64,000 nt of DNA. It comes from an uncultured Actinomycetes bacterium. Lineage in GTDB: Bacteria > Actinomycetota > Acidimicrobiia > Acidimicrobiales > RAAP-2. The position numbers were made by a program, and so were the translations under genes. The DNA is taken from positions 124,001-188,000 of the forward strand of contig CAIKAC010000013.1 of NCBI GenBank assembly GCA_903825305.1, read 5' to 3'. The notes under the pieces were generated by a model. That model saw only the letters and a list, made by a program, of their open reading frames with translations. It did not search any database and had not been told where the DNA came from. Of the stretch, positions 8,585-18,663 are shown piece after piece (the first letter of the stretch is position 1; each line of letters starts with the position of its first letter).

Positions 8585-8658
8585 GGGGCTGTAGCTCAGT
8601 CGGTTAGAGCAAGGGACTCATAATCCCTCGGTCGTGGGTTCGAGCCCCACCGGCCCTA
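8585..8658 (+). tRNA. tRNA with CAT anticodon (elongator Met, or Ile2)
   Basis: A 74-nt cloverleaf. The acceptor GGGGCTG (8585-8591) pairs with CGGCCCT (8651-8657) through G-T wobbles at two positions, with discriminator A8658. The D arm is GCTC/GAGC, the anticodon stem AGGGA/TCCCT with loop CTCATAA, and the T arm GTGGG-TTCGAGC-CCCAC. The closed first pair and the anticodon stem exclude initiator tRNA. Elongator Met and the lysidine-modified Ile2 share this anticodon and cannot be separated here with certainty. No CCA is encoded. Confidence 0.9.
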
Positions 8659-8861
8659 CGAAGACCTCCGAGGGAGGCAACGCCCAAGGATATGACGCTT
8701 GGAAGCCGCAGAGGCACACCACGTCATGTTGCGTGGGGACTCGCCCAGGGGAAGCGTGATTTAAGGCCCCATCACGGCCTTGAGCGATATTCAGGCAAAT
8801 TTGAGAATTCTTACGGGCAAGCATCCCCAACGTGGCACACAATTGTTGGGAATATTTGCCT

Positions 8862-9338
8862 ATGGCTGTTGACTACACACACGATGAACACCCGCGCGTT
8901 TCTGAGCGCAAGAGAGAAAAGCCGGTCAAGGTAAGAGACCAAATCCAAACTGGTGAAGGCTTCTTTGCGAAACTCAACGCGAAAGTTGGACTGAGCGTCA
9001 CGTTGATTGTTGGCACCATGTGGTGTGCTTACGCCTTCGCACTCATTGCGCTGTTGTCACTGCCTTCAACGATTTCGTCGGGGTCGCTGTTTGAAATCGT
9101 GGTGTGGATTTCTTCAAGTTTCTTGCAGCTGGTATTGCTTCCCATCATCATCGTTGGACAAAACATTCAAGCGCGCGCTGCTGACAAGAGAGCAGAAGCC
9201 ACGTATAAAGACGCTGACGCGGTTCTTCACGAAGCCCGTGAAATTCAAAAGCACTTGCAAGCTCAAGACAAAGAGATCGAGCGCATCCTCGGTCTTCTCA
9301 AAGATCGACTCAATGCCGCTGGGGGCAGCGGCTCCTAG
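8862..9338 (+). CDS. Conserved actinobacterial membrane protein
   Basis: A 158-residue protein. After a basic, hydrophilic N-terminus come two hydrophobic segments, at about residues 48-70 and 80-102 (the second containing FLQLVLLPIIIVGQNIQ), then a charged helical tail of about 50 residues (RAEATYKDADAVLHEA, KHLQAQDKEIERIL) that should form a coiled coil in the cytosol. This layout and the motif LVLLPIIIVGQN-Q-A-RAEATYKDA recur in an uncharacterised actinobacterial family. The ATG at 8862 (MAVDYTHD) is preferred over one ten codons upstream. Function unknown. Confidence 0.65.
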   Translation: MAVDYTHDEHPRVSERKREKPVKVRDQIQTGEGFFAKLNAKVGLSVTLIVGTMWCAYAFALIALLSLPSTISSGSLFEIVVWISSSFLQLVLLPIIIVGQNIQARAADKRAEATYKDADAVLHEAREIQKHLQAQDKEIERILGLLKDRLNAAGGSGS

Positions 9339-10132
9339 CGGGCTTTCCATCTGGGAATAAAGCTCGGCACTTGTTCGACGTAGGAGCGATATTCGGACTT
9401 GGTGGCAACGAGATGACGCTCTAAGAGATCTCGACCCGACACTTTGACCAAAAGCCACGTCATCACTAGGGGTGAGATGATCGTGAAGAAGCCATAGACG
9501 CTTGCTGTGGCGAGCAAGAAGAACCCCCACCACACGACGGCTTCTCCGAAATAATTGGGGTGGCGGCTGCGAGCCCACAGCCCTGCCGCCAACACGCCGC
9601 TGCCTCCTCGTGCTCTAAATCGTGAGAGTTGCCAATCGGCAGCGGTCTCGAAACTGATGCCGAAGACACATGCGATGATGCCAAGGAAGCCTAGGAGCCC
9701 TAAGGCAGATTGTTGGGTGATTGCCACCACAAGAGGACTCGCAACGATCACCATCATGAGGGCTTGTAAGCCATAGACGACCACTAGCAGTCTGCCGATG
9801 CGCTTGAAGCCCTTGCGTTCTCCAACGAGATCTCGATAGCGAACATCTTCGCCTTCACCTCGAGATCTCCAAGCAAGATACCCACCGAGTCGTAGGGCCC
9901 AAATCACCACAAGCATTAATGGCACCAACGCTGAGGCGTCATGGCGATGTGCACTCTCGAACCACGTAGCGAGCGCAATGGCCAAGAAACCCAAAGGCCA
10001 GAACACGTCGACATCTCTCACTCGCCCACGAACGAGGCCGTGTCCGAAGGCCAAGGCCATCGTGGAGATCGCCACGATCAGACTCACGAGAAACGCGAAT
10101 CCGAGGCTGTGTGGGGAGAGCGCCGCGATCAT
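9335..10132 (-). CDS. DUF1295 steroid-5-alpha-reductase-like membrane protein
   Basis: A 265-residue polytopic membrane protein. The DUF1295 signature is clear: the DVDVFWPLGF region, the central FGISFETAADWQLSRFRARGG segment and the conserved LWARSRHPNYFGEAVVWWGF, ending with PSFIPRWKAR. The family is related to steroid 5-alpha-reductases and isoprenylcysteine methyltransferases, and the RHPNYFGE motif is thought to bind cofactor. The substrate is unknown. It is convergent with the small membrane protein, with a 4-base overlap, and divergent from the MFS gene. Confidence 0.8.
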   Translation of the reverse strand: MIAALSPHSLGFAFLVSLIVAISTMALAFGHGLVRGRVRDVDVFWPLGFLAIALATWFESAHRHDASALVPLMLVVIWALRLGGYLAWRSRGEGEDVRYRDLVGERKGFKRIGRLLVVVYGLQALMMVIVASPLVVAITQQSALGLLGFLGIIACVFGISFETAADWQLSRFRARGGSGVLAAGLWARSRHPNYFGEAVVWWGFFLLATASVYGFFTIISPLVMTWLLVKVSGRDLLERHLVATKSEYRSYVEQVPSFIPRWKAR

Positions 10133-10192
10133 GGATTCAACTTAGGCGCCTCACCGCCAAGCGCGACTGCGGCTCCTAGGCTAGACGTCACC

Positions 10193-11587
10193 ATGGCTGT
10201 GCGTTCTCGAATCGTTCGACTCCGCACCCTTGGCGCTGAAGCCTTCGCTGACTTGTTTGACCAGCGCTCAGCGTTCGGCCGCTTGGCTCTCGTCCAGGTG
10301 CTGATGATTGCTGGTGACATGCTGGTCACCATTTCTTTGGCTGGCTCCCTCTTCTTTTCGATTTCTCCCACTGAGGCCAAATCCAAGGTCTTGCTCTACC
10401 TCCTGTTGACAATCGCTCCCTTTGCGGTGGTATCTCCGCTCCTCGGGCCTCTGATCGACCGCTCACGGGGCGCGAGGAGGGCAATGGTGGTCTTCTCTGG
10501 GGTCGGCCGAGCGGCATTGTGTCCGTTCATGGCGCGCGATATCCATTCGTTGTTGTTGTTCCCTGAAGCGTTTTTGATTCTGGTCTTGTCCAAGCTCTAT
10601 TTGGTAACCCGAGGGGCACTAGTTCCAGAGATCGCTGAGGCAGATCACGAGGTCCGGGGCCACGAAGCGGCTGACGCTTATTTGGCCGATAGTTCGGCTC
10701 AGGGAAGTCGCCATGGTCTTGCGGGTTGGAATGCGCAGTTGACCTTGCTTGGCACCTTGGCTGGCTTCGTCATCTCGATACCAGGGGTTACCTTGTTAAA
10801 GACGACTGGGGCCACCGGTGTTCTCATCTTCGATACGGCAGTATTTGCCGTGGCCGCCATCGCGGGTTTGCGCCTCAAGCTCCCTCGCCGACGTCACCGC
10901 GCCGAAGAATTTGCCGATGCTTCTTGGGAGGTTCCCACCTACGAGGAAAGCTATGACGATCATGACGAGTGGGGGGCCGATACTGACCCCGATCTCGTCG
11001 CGATTGCCCCGGTCACGCATCCGGAAGTCATTTTGGGCCTCAGTGCCAACTCAATTTTGCGAGGCATTGCGGGATTCTTGGTGTTTTTGCTCGCCTTTGG
11101 ACTTCGTCGTAGTCATGCCGCGCTCTATTGGTACGGTCTCGCCCTTGGCGCATCGGGCGTTGGTGCCCTCATTGGCTTGGCTCTGGTTCCTAGGCTGCGC
11201 CGATTCATGCGCGAACCTCAGATGTTGTTACTTAGCCTGGCTGTGGTATGTCTGAGTGCCATTGGCGCGGCCGAAGTTGGGGGATTGCCGATCCAAGCAG
11301 TGTTGAGTCTCATGGTGGGTGTCGTCGGTGCCATTGGCCAACCCAGCTTCGATGCAATGACGCAGCGTTACGTTCCGGTAGCCGCTCAAGGTCGAGCTTT
11401 TGCTCGATTTGCGACCCGCCAGCAACTCATCTGGGTGATCGGTGCTGTTATTCCCGTTGCGATCGCTCTGTCGTTTGTCAGTGGCGACTGGATGATCGCC
11501 GGAATCGCTGGCGCAGCAGCGTTGTGGTATCTCGTCGCCCGCATCCGTCGAGTCCCTAGGGGTCGACGGATGCGGGGACAAGACTAA
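10193..11587 (+). CDS. MFS transporter
   Basis: A 464-residue protein with about twelve transmembrane helices in two halves. The first-half motif is [18 protein letters not shown] (loop 2-3 of the major facilitator superfamily). The halves are separated by a long acidic cytosolic loop of about 65 residues ([15 protein letters not shown] to [10 protein letters not shown]). The ATG at 10193 is chosen since the frame extends far upstream only as antisense to DUF1295. The substrate is unknown. It overlaps the 3' end of pckG by 4 bases. Confidence 0.75.
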   Translation: MAVRSRIVRLRTLGAEAFADLFDQRSAFGRLALVQVLMIAGDMLVTISLAGSLFFSISPTEAKSKVLLYLLLTIAPFAVVSPLLGPLIDRSRGARRAMVVFSGVGRAALCPFMARDIHSLLLFPEAFLILVLSKLYLVTRGALVPEIAEADHEVRGHEAADAYLADSSAQGSRHGLAGWNAQLTLLGTLAGFVISIPGVTLLKTTGATGVLIFDTAVFAVAAIAGLRLKLPRRRHRAEEFADASWEVPTYEESYDDHDEWGADTDPDLVAIAPVTHPEVILGLSANSILRGIAGFLVFLLAFGLRRSHAALYWYGLALGASGVGALIGLALVPRLRRFMREPQMLLLSLAVVCLSAIGAAEVGGLPIQAVLSLMVGVVGAIGQPSFDAMTQRYVPVAAQGRAFARFATRQQLIWVIGAVIPVAIALSFVSGDWMIAGIAGAAALWYLVARIRRVPRGRRMRGQD

Positions 11588-13377
11588 GACAGTCGACGCT
11601 CGAGGTCGTCGACGGCTGCGCTGAGCGCCGCGGGAAGGCGGTCGCCAAACTGCGCGAAGTGTTCACGAATCAACGGCACTTCAGCACGCCATTCATCGTG
11701 GTCGACTCGCAGAAGTTCGGCAAGGTCAGCGTCACTCACGTCCAGCCCATCAACGTTGATAGCGCCTTGTGAGGGGAGATAACCGATGGGAGTCTCGACG
11801 GCTTCGGCACGACCAGCAACGCGCTCGAATACCCATTCAAGGACGCGCGAGTTGTCTCCATATCCCGGCCACAGCCAACGACCATCAGCGTCTTTGCGGA
11901 ACCAGTTGACGTAAAAAATCTTGGGCAACTTGGACGCATCGCCCTTCGCGCCGACTTCGAGCCAGTGGCCGAAGTAATCAGCCATGTTGTAGCCACAGAA
12001 CGGCAACATGGCGAAGGGGTCGCGACGCAAGTTTCCTACCGCACCAGCTGCTGCAGCCGTCGTCTCTGAAGCCATGATGGATCCAAGGAATACGCCGTGT
12101 TCCCAGTTGAAGCTCTCAAATACCAAGGGCACGACCGAAGCGCGGCGACCACCAAAGAGCACTGCAGAGATCGGCACACCAACGGGATCTTCCCATTCAG
12201 ACGCAATTGCCGGGTCTTGGCTTGCTGGAACGGTAAAGCGTGCGTTGGGGTGTGCGGCTGGTTTGCCTGATTCAGGGTCGAAGGCATTGCCTTGCCAGTC
12301 AGTGAGGCCGTCAGGACGCTCGCCGTCGATACCCTCCCACCACACGTCTCCATCGGCGGTGAGCGCGGTGTTGGTGAAGATGGTGTTGGCGGCAATGGTC
12401 AACATGGCATTGGGGTTGGTGTGCATGGACGTACCAGGCGCCACACCAAAGAATCCAGCTTCGGGGTTGATGGCGTAGAGGCGACCGTCAGCGCCGTACT
12501 TCATCCAGCAAATGTCGTCACCCACGGTTTCGACTTTCCAGTCGGGAAGGGTGGGGATCAACATGGCCAAGTTGGTCTTGCCACAAGCCGAGGGGAACGC
12601 AGCGGTGACGTACTTGGTCTCACCGGCGGGAGAGGTCAACTTCAAAATCAGCATGTGCTCGGCCAACCAGCCATCGTCGCGGGCCATGACGCTCGCGATG
12701 CGAAGTGCGAAGCACTTCTTGCCCAAGAGGGCGTTGCCACCGTATCCAGACCCATACGACATGATTTCGCGGGTCTCGGGGAAGTGGACGATGTATTTGA
12801 CCTCGCGGTTGCATGGCCAGGCCATGTCGGCTTCACCTTCTGCGAGCGGGTGGCCTACTGAGTGGAGACAGGGAACGAAATCACCGTCTTCACCGAGGAC
12901 CTCAAGGGCCCCTTTACCCATGCGGGTCATGATTCTCATGGAGACCGCCACGTAGGGCGAGTCCGTGAGCTCGACGCCAATGTGGGCAATGTTGGAACCA
13001 AGTGGCCCCATCGAGAAGGGGATGACGTACATCGTGCGGCCCTTCATGCAGCCGTCGAAGAGGCCATTCAAGGTTGCGCGCATCTCGGCGGGATCCGCCC
13101 AGTTGTTCGTCGGTCCGGCATCTGCTTCATTCTCGGAACAGATGTAGGTGCGGTCTTCAACGCGGGCTACGTCAGCAGGGTCAGAAGCGGCATAGTAACT
13201 GTTGGGTCGCTTGGCCTCAGAGAGCTTGGTGAAAATTCCCTGGTCGACCAGCAATTGACAGAGTCGGTCATACTCTTCAGCAGATCCATCACACCAGTAG
13301 ATGGCATCTGGCTTGGTGAGTTCGGCTACCTCATTGACCCAATTGATCAACTTGGCGTTCTTCGTGGGCACTGACAT
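11584..13377 (-). CDS. pckG: Phosphoenolpyruvate carboxykinase (GTP)
   Basis: A 597-residue cytosolic enzyme interconverting oxaloacetate plus GTP with PEP, CO2 and GDP. The diagnostic P-loop with catalytic cysteine is [12 protein letters not shown] (near residue 270), the metal/kinase-2 motif is VGDDICWMK and the guanine-binding region contains [19 protein letters not shown]. Length matches GTP-type enzymes. The ATG at 13377 is preceded by GAGGAGGAACG. It stands alone, convergent with the MFS gene, and supports gluconeogenesis or anaplerosis. Confidence 0.97.
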   Translation of the reverse strand: MSVPTKNAKLINWVNEVAELTKPDAIYWCDGSAEEYDRLCQLLVDQGIFTKLSEAKRPNSYYAASDPADVARVEDRTYICSENEADAGPTNNWADPAEMRATLNGLFDGCMKGRTMYVIPFSMGPLGSNIAHIGVELTDSPYVAVSMRIMTRMGKGALEVLGEDGDFVPCLHSVGHPLAEGEADMAWPCNREVKYIVHFPETREIMSYGSGYGGNALLGKKCFALRIASVMARDDGWLAEHMLILKLTSPAGETKYVTAAFPSACGKTNLAMLIPTLPDWKVETVGDDICWMKYGADGRLYAINPEAGFFGVAPGTSMHTNPNAMLTIAANTIFTNTALTADGDVWWEGIDGERPDGLTDWQGNAFDPESGKPAAHPNARFTVPASQDPAIASEWEDPVGVPISAVLFGGRRASVVPLVFESFNWEHGVFLGSIMASETTAAAAGAVGNLRRDPFAMLPFCGYNMADYFGHWLEVGAKGDASKLPKIFYVNWFRKDADGRWLWPGYGDNSRVLEWVFERVAGRAEAVETPIGYLPSQGAINVDGLDVSDADLAELLRVDHDEWRAEVPLIREHFAQFGDRLPAALSAAVDDLERRLS

Positions 13378-13444
13378 GACTTCGTTCCTCCTCGAAGTTC
13401 AACGTCCCTGTCATATGGCAGGCCGTCGTGCTAGGCACTATTCC

Positions 13445-14401
13445 ATGCCCTCGCCCTTTCAAAAACCCATCCCCCCCGCGGGATCGATTGGTCGAGAATC
13501 TGGCGTTGTTGAGCGTATCCGCAATTTGATAGGGGTCGGGGACACTCCGGAGATAGGGGAGATCTTCTTTGGAGATGATGCGGCCGTGCTGCTGGCGCCC
13601 GCAGGGAAGATGGTGGTCGCTTGCACCGACGCGGCCGTCATGGGGGTGCACCTCGACCCGCGATATTTTGGCGCCGCTGACCTTGGCTGGAGGGCCATGG
13701 CCGCCACCTTGTCGGATTTAGCGGCCATGGGGTCTGAGCCCTGGCGGGCCCTTGTCACCGTCATTGCTCCAGACACAACCGAAGTCATTGACGCTATGGA
13801 GGGGGCCCAAGCGGCTGCCCAAAGCTTCGGTACCACCATTGTGGGTGGCGATGTCAGTTCTGGTTCAGAACTCAGTGTGTCCGTCACGGCCCTTGGTCTG
13901 AGCGACCCGAATTACCTGACCAGGACTGCAGCGCGTCCTGGGGATTCGATTTTCGTGACGGGCCCCCTTGGCGGATCTGCAGCCGGGCTTCGATACGCTC
14001 AGTCGAATGACACGGCGCACCCCGAATTGATCGACCGCCATGCTCGGCCCCGACCACGGTTTCGTGAAGGGAGATGTGCCGTGTTAGCAGGGGCCTCGGC
14101 TGCAATTGATACGTCGGATGGCCTCGGTCTTGACCTTGAGCGGCTGTGTCAGGCCTCGGGCGTGGGGGGAGCTCTTGATCTGATTCCCGTACTGGACGGC
14201 GCCCAAGAATCTGAAGCACTTTCAGGCGGCGAAGACTACGAACTCATCATGACGACGTCCCGCCCTGAAGAACTCGTGAGGATGTTTCAAGCCGAAGGTT
14301 TGCCGTCACCCATTCGCATCGGGCTTATCACCGAGGGACAAGGTGTGACGTTCAAGGGAGAACCGCTCAAGGCGGAGGGATACGAACACTTTTCGCACTA
14401 G
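13445..14401 (+). CDS. thiL: Thiamine-monophosphate kinase
   Basis: A 318-residue enzyme that phosphorylates thiamine phosphate to the active cofactor thiamine diphosphate. AIRS-fold motifs are FFGDDAAV, CTDAAVMGVHLDP, DLGWRAMAATLSDLAAMG, IVGGDVSSG, AAIDTSDGLGLDL and LSGGEDYEL, all typical of ThiL. The start is not certain: ATG 13445 is chosen, but in-frame starts upstream exist and no strong ribosome site is seen. The gene begins the core cluster, as often seen near rpmB and recG in actinobacteria. Confidence 0.92.
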   Translation: MPSPFQKPIPPAGSIGRESGVVERIRNLIGVGDTPEIGEIFFGDDAAVLLAPAGKMVVACTDAAVMGVHLDPRYFGAADLGWRAMAATLSDLAAMGSEPWRALVTVIAPDTTEVIDAMEGAQAAAQSFGTTIVGGDVSSGSELSVSVTALGLSDPNYLTRTAARPGDSIFVTGPLGGSAAGLRYAQSNDTAHPELIDRHARPRPRFREGRCAVLAGASAAIDTSDGLGLDLERLCQASGVGGALDLIPVLDGAQESEALSGGEDYELIMTTSRPEELVRMFQAEGLPSPIRIGLITEGQGVTFKGEPLKAEGYEHFSH

Positions 14402-14408
14402 AAACTCA

Positions 14409-14466
14409 GGCCTTCATCCAAGGCCGAAGAGGATTGGCTCATCCTTCATTACGCCCCAATGGGCGT
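14409..14466. terminator. Hairpins between convergent thiL and rpmB
   Basis: There are two short perfect hairpins: GGCCTT-CATCC-AAGGCC (about 14409-14425) and ACGCCC-CAAT-GGGCGT (14451-14466). They lie in the 70-bp gap between two converging genes and probably serve as weak bidirectional terminators. Neither has a proper T-tract. Confidence 0.4.
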
Positions 14467-14471
14467 CGTCA

Positions 14472-14687
14472 CTACTTTGCGGCAGGAATTTGGCGGCGCT
14501 GGGGCTTGGTGATCCGACCTGCGCGAAGGCATGACGTGCACACGTTCACGCGGCGAGGGGTGCCACCAATCAGGGCACGCACGCGCTGGATGTTCGGGTC
14601 CCAACGACGCTTGGTGCGACGGTGAGAGTGACTCACGCTCATGCCGAAGTTGGGCTTCTTGCCACAAAGTTCGCAGACAGCAGCCAT
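14472..14687 (-). CDS. rpmB: 50S ribosomal protein L28
   Basis: 71 residues. The sequence contains MAAVCELCGKKPNFG, then SHSHRRTKRRWDPN and VNVCTSCLRAGRI. The two Cys pairs (CELC, CTSC) make it the zinc-binding (C+) form of L28. The ATG at 14687 follows AGGAGGTCCCCAAC on the minus strand, so the longer open frame upstream is not used. It is divergent from the fakA-like gene, as in many actinobacteria. The C+ form suggests that a zinc-free paralogue could exist elsewhere, but none is in the window. Confidence 0.95.
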   Translation of the reverse strand: MAAVCELCGKKPNFGMSVSHSHRRTKRRWDPNIQRVRALIGGTPRRVNVCTSCLRAGRITKPQRRQIPAAK

Positions 14688-14786
14688 GTTGGGGACCTCC
14701 TGGTAGGTGGCCACCTTGGCCACCAATGGGCGGCGGGACCCGAGAGTGCCCGCCAAGAACGAACTGACAGATTAGCATCAACGGCG

Positions 14787-16436
14787 ATGAGCGGCCCCGC
14801 CACCCTTTCAGCAACGCACGTTGCCCAAATCCTGAGGACCTTTCGAGACCTCCTGCGCAGCCACCAAGAGGTGGTCAACCGCCTGAACGTCTATCCCGTG
14901 CCTGACGGAGACACCGGTACCAACATGGCTTTGACCATGGAGTCGGTCGTGGCGGAGATTGATGCGCTTGAGGCCCCAGAGACGATGGCTGCCGTGTGCA
15001 AGGCCATCAGTCACGGATCACTCATGGGGGCTCGAGGCAACTCCGGGGTCATTTTGTCTCAGATGCTTCGCGGCCTCGCGGAAACCTTTACGCCCCTCGA
15101 TGCCGTCGATGCCGCGTCCCTCGCAGCAGCGCTGACCCATGCCGATGTTCTAGCTCGCCGAGCAGTGGTGCGCCCTGTAGAGGGGACCATCTTGAGCGTG
15201 GCCAAGGCTGCTGGCGAAGGTGCCACTGGTGCGCTCGATACCGAGGGTGATCTCGCGCAGGTGGCCCACGGAGCGCGAATCGCAGCGATCGACGCGCTCG
15301 CCTTTACCCCTGAGCAGCTTCCAGCGCTCAAGCGAGCCGGTGTTGTTGACTCGGGAGGCACGGGCTTCGTGCTCTTGCTTGATGCTTTGTGTCACCACTG
15401 TGCGGGCGACGCTCTGCCGACACCACCTCCACTCGAGTCCATCACCGTCGATATCTCGCAGAGCACCCACGCCGAAGAACACGATTCGGTCAGTGATCTT
15501 CGTTACGAAGTGATGTACCTCCTCGAGGCGCCCGACGAGACCATCTCGGCATTCAAACAAGTGTGGGCGGGCATTGGGGACTCCATCGTGGTCGTGGGTG
15601 GTGACGGCATCTACAACTGCCACATTCACACCGACGACATTGGCGCTGCCATCGAAGCTGCCATCGAAGTTGGTCGACCAAAAGAAATTCGCGTGACTGA
15701 CTTGATGGAACAGGTCGTTGAAGAACGATGGGTCCGAGAAGGCGCGGCTGAAGTATCCGACGAGCCGCTTGGTCCGCCACCCACAACGGCAGTTGTTGCC
15801 GTAGTTAGTGGTGATGGCGTTGGGCGAATTTTTGGCTCCCTTGGAGTCGCAAAATTGGTCAAGGGCGGACAGTCGATGAACCCATCGACTGCCGAGCTGG
15901 TGGAGGCGGTATTGGCAACCGGTTCGGCTGGCGTCGTCATTTTGCCGAACAACAAGAACATCATCCCGGTCGCTCGACAGGTCAATGATCTCGTCGATAT
16001 CGACGTAAGCGTGGTGGCAACGCAGAGCATCGTTGAGGGGTTCGCTGCCTTGTTGAGCTACGACCCTGATGCCGATGCGCAAAGTAATGCGTCGGCGATG
16101 ACGGACATGGCATCGTCCGTGATTGCCGCTGAAGTTACGCGGGCCGTTCGCGATACCGATTCTGATGCGGGCCCCGTGGCTGTTGGGGACTGGATTGGTC
16201 TGTGCCAAGAGGGAATCGTGGCCGTTGCAGATTCGCTGAGTGTTTGCGTGGCCAAGTTGCTTGCCTCACTGATCACCCAAGACCATGAACTCGTCACGAT
16301 CATCGAAGGTGAAGGCTCATCAGCCGCCGAAACTCGGCGCATCAGTGAGTGGCTGTCTGAAGAGCGGCCTGGCGTGTCGGTGGAAGTCCACCACGGCGGA
16401 CAGCCGCTCTATCCCTATCTCTTCGGGATCGAGTGA
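14787..16436 (+). CDS. DAK2-domain (FakA-like) kinase
   Basis: A 549-residue protein. The N-terminal DhaL/DAK2 domain (about residues 8-190) has the nucleotide/metal motif NVYPVPDGDTGTNM and GARGNSGVILSQMLRG. The middle and C-terminal parts match the FakA/YloV family, with GGDGIYNCHIHTDD and VILPNNKNI. In Firmicutes, FakA phosphorylates FakB-bound fatty acids. No FakB (DegV) is encoded nearby, so that role is inferred only. The ATG at 14787 is chosen as the first start after the rpmB promoter region. The gene overlaps recG by 4 bases (GTGA), the usual neighbour. Confidence 0.85.
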   Translation: MSGPATLSATHVAQILRTFRDLLRSHQEVVNRLNVYPVPDGDTGTNMALTMESVVAEIDALEAPETMAAVCKAISHGSLMGARGNSGVILSQMLRGLAETFTPLDAVDAASLAAALTHADVLARRAVVRPVEGTILSVAKAAGEGATGALDTEGDLAQVAHGARIAAIDALAFTPEQLPALKRAGVVDSGGTGFVLLLDALCHHCAGDALPTPPPLESITVDISQSTHAEEHDSVSDLRYEVMYLLEAPDETISAFKQVWAGIGDSIVVVGGDGIYNCHIHTDDIGAAIEAAIEVGRPKEIRVTDLMEQVVEERWVREGAAEVSDEPLGPPPTTAVVAVVSGDGVGRIFGSLGVAKLVKGGQSMNPSTAELVEAVLATGSAGVVILPNNKNIIPVARQVNDLVDIDVSVVATQSIVEGFAALLSYDPDADAQSNASAMTDMASSVIAAEVTRAVRDTDSDAGPVAVGDWIGLCQEGIVAVADSLSVCVAKLLASLITQDHELVTIIEGEGSSAAETRRISEWLSEERPGVSVEVHHGGQPLYPYLFGIE

Positions 16437-18625
16437 GCGAAGGCCGCAGCCTGCGGTACTTGTCGACCATCGGGGTCGATCAGCTCAACGGTGCTTCTGC
16501 GCGCAAAGTTGCCGCCATGGAATCCGCGGGCATCGAATCGGTTCTCGATTTGCTGTGGCGCTACCCGCGTCGCTACATCGATCGATCGCGACAAGCTGAC
16601 GTTGCCGAACTTGGGGTAGGGGATGAAGCAGTAGTGCTCGCCACCGTGCGCCAGGTCTCGGCGCGACGCACTCGACAAGGTCGCGCACTGGTGGAAGTAG
16701 ACGTCGCTGACGGCACGGGTTCGCTGCGTGTTGTCTTTTTTAATCAAGCGTGGCGCGCGAAACAGTTGGGTACCGGTACCGAAGCGCTGTTCTTCGGGAA
16801 GATTGACGACTATCGCGGTGCCAGACAAATGACGAATCCGGTCGTAGACGTGTTGGTTGGAGCCGAGGGTCGTCGAAGTGGACGTCAGCAAACCGGGCGC
16901 ATCATCCCTATTTACCCGCAATCATCCAAAGTGGGATTGACCAGTTGGGACTATGCGGGCTTGATCGAGGAGTCATTGCGGCGCACGGTTGCATTTGCGG
17001 ATCCGCTTACTGAGCAAGAACTCGATCAACTCGATTTGCTTGACCGCAGCAGTGCCATGAGAGCAATCCACGAGCCAGAAGTCATGGAAGAAGTCGAACC
17101 AGCGCGACGTCGCTTGGCATTTGATGAACTCCTCAGACTCCAACTCGCGCTTCACCTGCGCCGTGCACAACTCGAGAGAGACGCTCGAGGCATTGAACAT
17201 GCAACGGATCCGCAAGAGGCCAGTGAGACGACGAGTTCCAATAGTTTTGTTGCAACATTTCTGGCGGGCCTTGGATTTAGGCCGACGTCGGCTCAGCGAC
17301 GTGTCGTTGCAGAAATCTTGACGGATATGCACTCAGGGCTCCCGATGAATCGACTTTTGCAAGGAGATGTTGGTTCAGGCAAAACCGTGGTGGCGGTAGC
17401 CGCCATGTTGGCTGCAGTACAGGGTGGCTACCAGGCAGCGCTGATGGCTCCTACCGAAGTACTTGCTGAGCAGCATTACTTGGGCATCTCGGCCCTGTTG
17501 CAAAACTTTGAGGTCGAAGATGAAGCGCGCTTAGGCGGACGTCGAGCGCTTGAGGTGAGGCTGTTGACGGGCAGTGCAAGTGCAGCACAGCGTCGTGCGA
17601 TTTCAGAAGGCATTGCCAATGGCTCGATTGACATTGTCATTGGCACCCAAGCACTGCTCAGTGCCGATGTCACCTTCGCCCGACTCGGTCTTGGGGTGGT
17701 CGACGAACAGCATCGCTTTGGGGTCGAACAACGTGCAGCATTACGAGAGAGTGGGCGCCGGTCCCAGGCGGGCGCCGACCCCGACCTGCTGGTGATGACG
17801 GCAACGCCCATTCCTCGCACGGCTGCCATGGTCGTCTTTGGTGACCTTGAAATGTCCATCCTTGATGAAATGCCAGAGGGAAGGACGCCCATTCTCACGC
17901 ATTGGGCAAGAAGCGAATTAGAAGAACACCAAGCATGGGGTCGTGTTCGAGAAGAAATTCAGTCAGGTCGCCAGGCGTACGTGGTGTGCCCGCTCGTCGA
18001 TGGTTCCGACCGTATGGTGGCGAAATCCGCCACGGAAGAATTTGAGCGTCTTGGCCGTGAGTCTTTGGAGGGTTTACGACTTGGGTTGATGCACGGGCAG
18101 ATGAAGCCAGTCGAGAAAGAAGCGGTGATGGCCTCGTTTCGCTCCGGCGAGCTCGATGTCCTCGTCGCGACCACGGTCATTGAAGTTGGCGTCGATGTGC
18201 CCAATGCCACCGTCATGGTCATTGAAGACGCGGGCCGCTTTGGCATTGCCCAACTTCATCAGCTCCGCGGCCGAGTGGGCCGCGGAGCGAACCAGAGTTA
18301 CTGCTACTTGCTTTCGGGTAATACGCCGAGCAGCGATGCCGAGGTTCGACTCGGCGCACTAGAGAATTCAACCGATGGCTTTTACCTTGCTGAAATTGAT
18401 CTCGAACTTCGAGGCGAGGGAACCATTTTGGGCAGTCGGCAACAAGGTCGTAGCGACTTGAATCTTGCGAGCTTGGCGCGCGATCGAGATTTGATGGGCT
18501 TAGCGAGGGATCTGGCGAGCACCTTGGTGAGCAGCGATGGCTCTCTCGCGTCTCGTCCTGACCTTGCCGATGAACTTGCTCTCACCCTTGATCCCGAGGA
18601 CGCTGCGTTCTTGTTTAAGAGCTAA
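16433..18625 (+). CDS. recG: ATP-dependent DNA helicase RecG
   Basis: A 730-residue fork-reversal helicase. An N-terminal wedge/OB domain with RYPRRYIDRS and VEVDVADGTGSLRVVFFN is followed by helicase motifs: Walker A LLQGDVGSGKT, motif Ia MAPTEVLAEQH, the DEQH-type box VVDEQHRFGVEQR, MTATPIPRT and motif VI QLRGRVGRG. The C-terminus has the RecG motif LRGEGTILGSRQQG. The GTG start is coupled to the preceding stop. It acts on stalled replication forks and Holliday junctions. Confidence 0.97.
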   Translation: MSEGRSLRYLSTIGVDQLNGASARKVAAMESAGIESVLDLLWRYPRRYIDRSRQADVAELGVGDEAVVLATVRQVSARRTRQGRALVEVDVADGTGSLRVVFFNQAWRAKQLGTGTEALFFGKIDDYRGARQMTNPVVDVLVGAEGRRSGRQQTGRIIPIYPQSSKVGLTSWDYAGLIEESLRRTVAFADPLTEQELDQLDLLDRSSAMRAIHEPEVMEEVEPARRRLAFDELLRLQLALHLRRAQLERDARGIEHATDPQEASETTSSNSFVATFLAGLGFRPTSAQRRVVAEILTDMHSGLPMNRLLQGDVGSGKTVVAVAAMLAAVQGGYQAALMAPTEVLAEQHYLGISALLQNFEVEDEARLGGRRALEVRLLTGSASAAQRRAISEGIANGSIDIVIGTQALLSADVTFARLGLGVVDEQHRFGVEQRAALRESGRRSQAGADPDLLVMTATPIPRTAAMVVFGDLEMSILDEMPEGRTPILTHWARSELEEHQAWGRVREEIQSGRQAYVVCPLVDGSDRMVAKSATEEFERLGRESLEGLRLGLMHGQMKPVEKEAVMASFRSGELDVLVATTVIEVGVDVPNATVMVIEDAGRFGIAQLHQLRGRVGRGANQSYCYLLSGNTPSSDAEVRLGALENSTDGFYLAEIDLELRGEGTILGSRQQGRSDLNLASLARDRDLMGLARDLASTLVSSDGSLASRPDLADELALTLDPEDAAFLFKS

Positions 18626-18663
18626 TCCCACCCTGGCTGGCTGGGTTCGCTAGGTTCAATGCC

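Noticed and set aside
8618-8842. Minus-strand frame ending in a VGPVGLEPTTEGL peptide
   Set aside because: This is the well-known false ORF produced by reading antisense through a tRNA gene.
18262-18288. 11-bp perfect inverted repeat in recG (GCTCCGCGGCC, loop GAGTG)
   Set aside because: It encodes the invariant helicase motif VI QLRGRVGRG, whose internal symmetry in amino acids easily creates such a palindrome.
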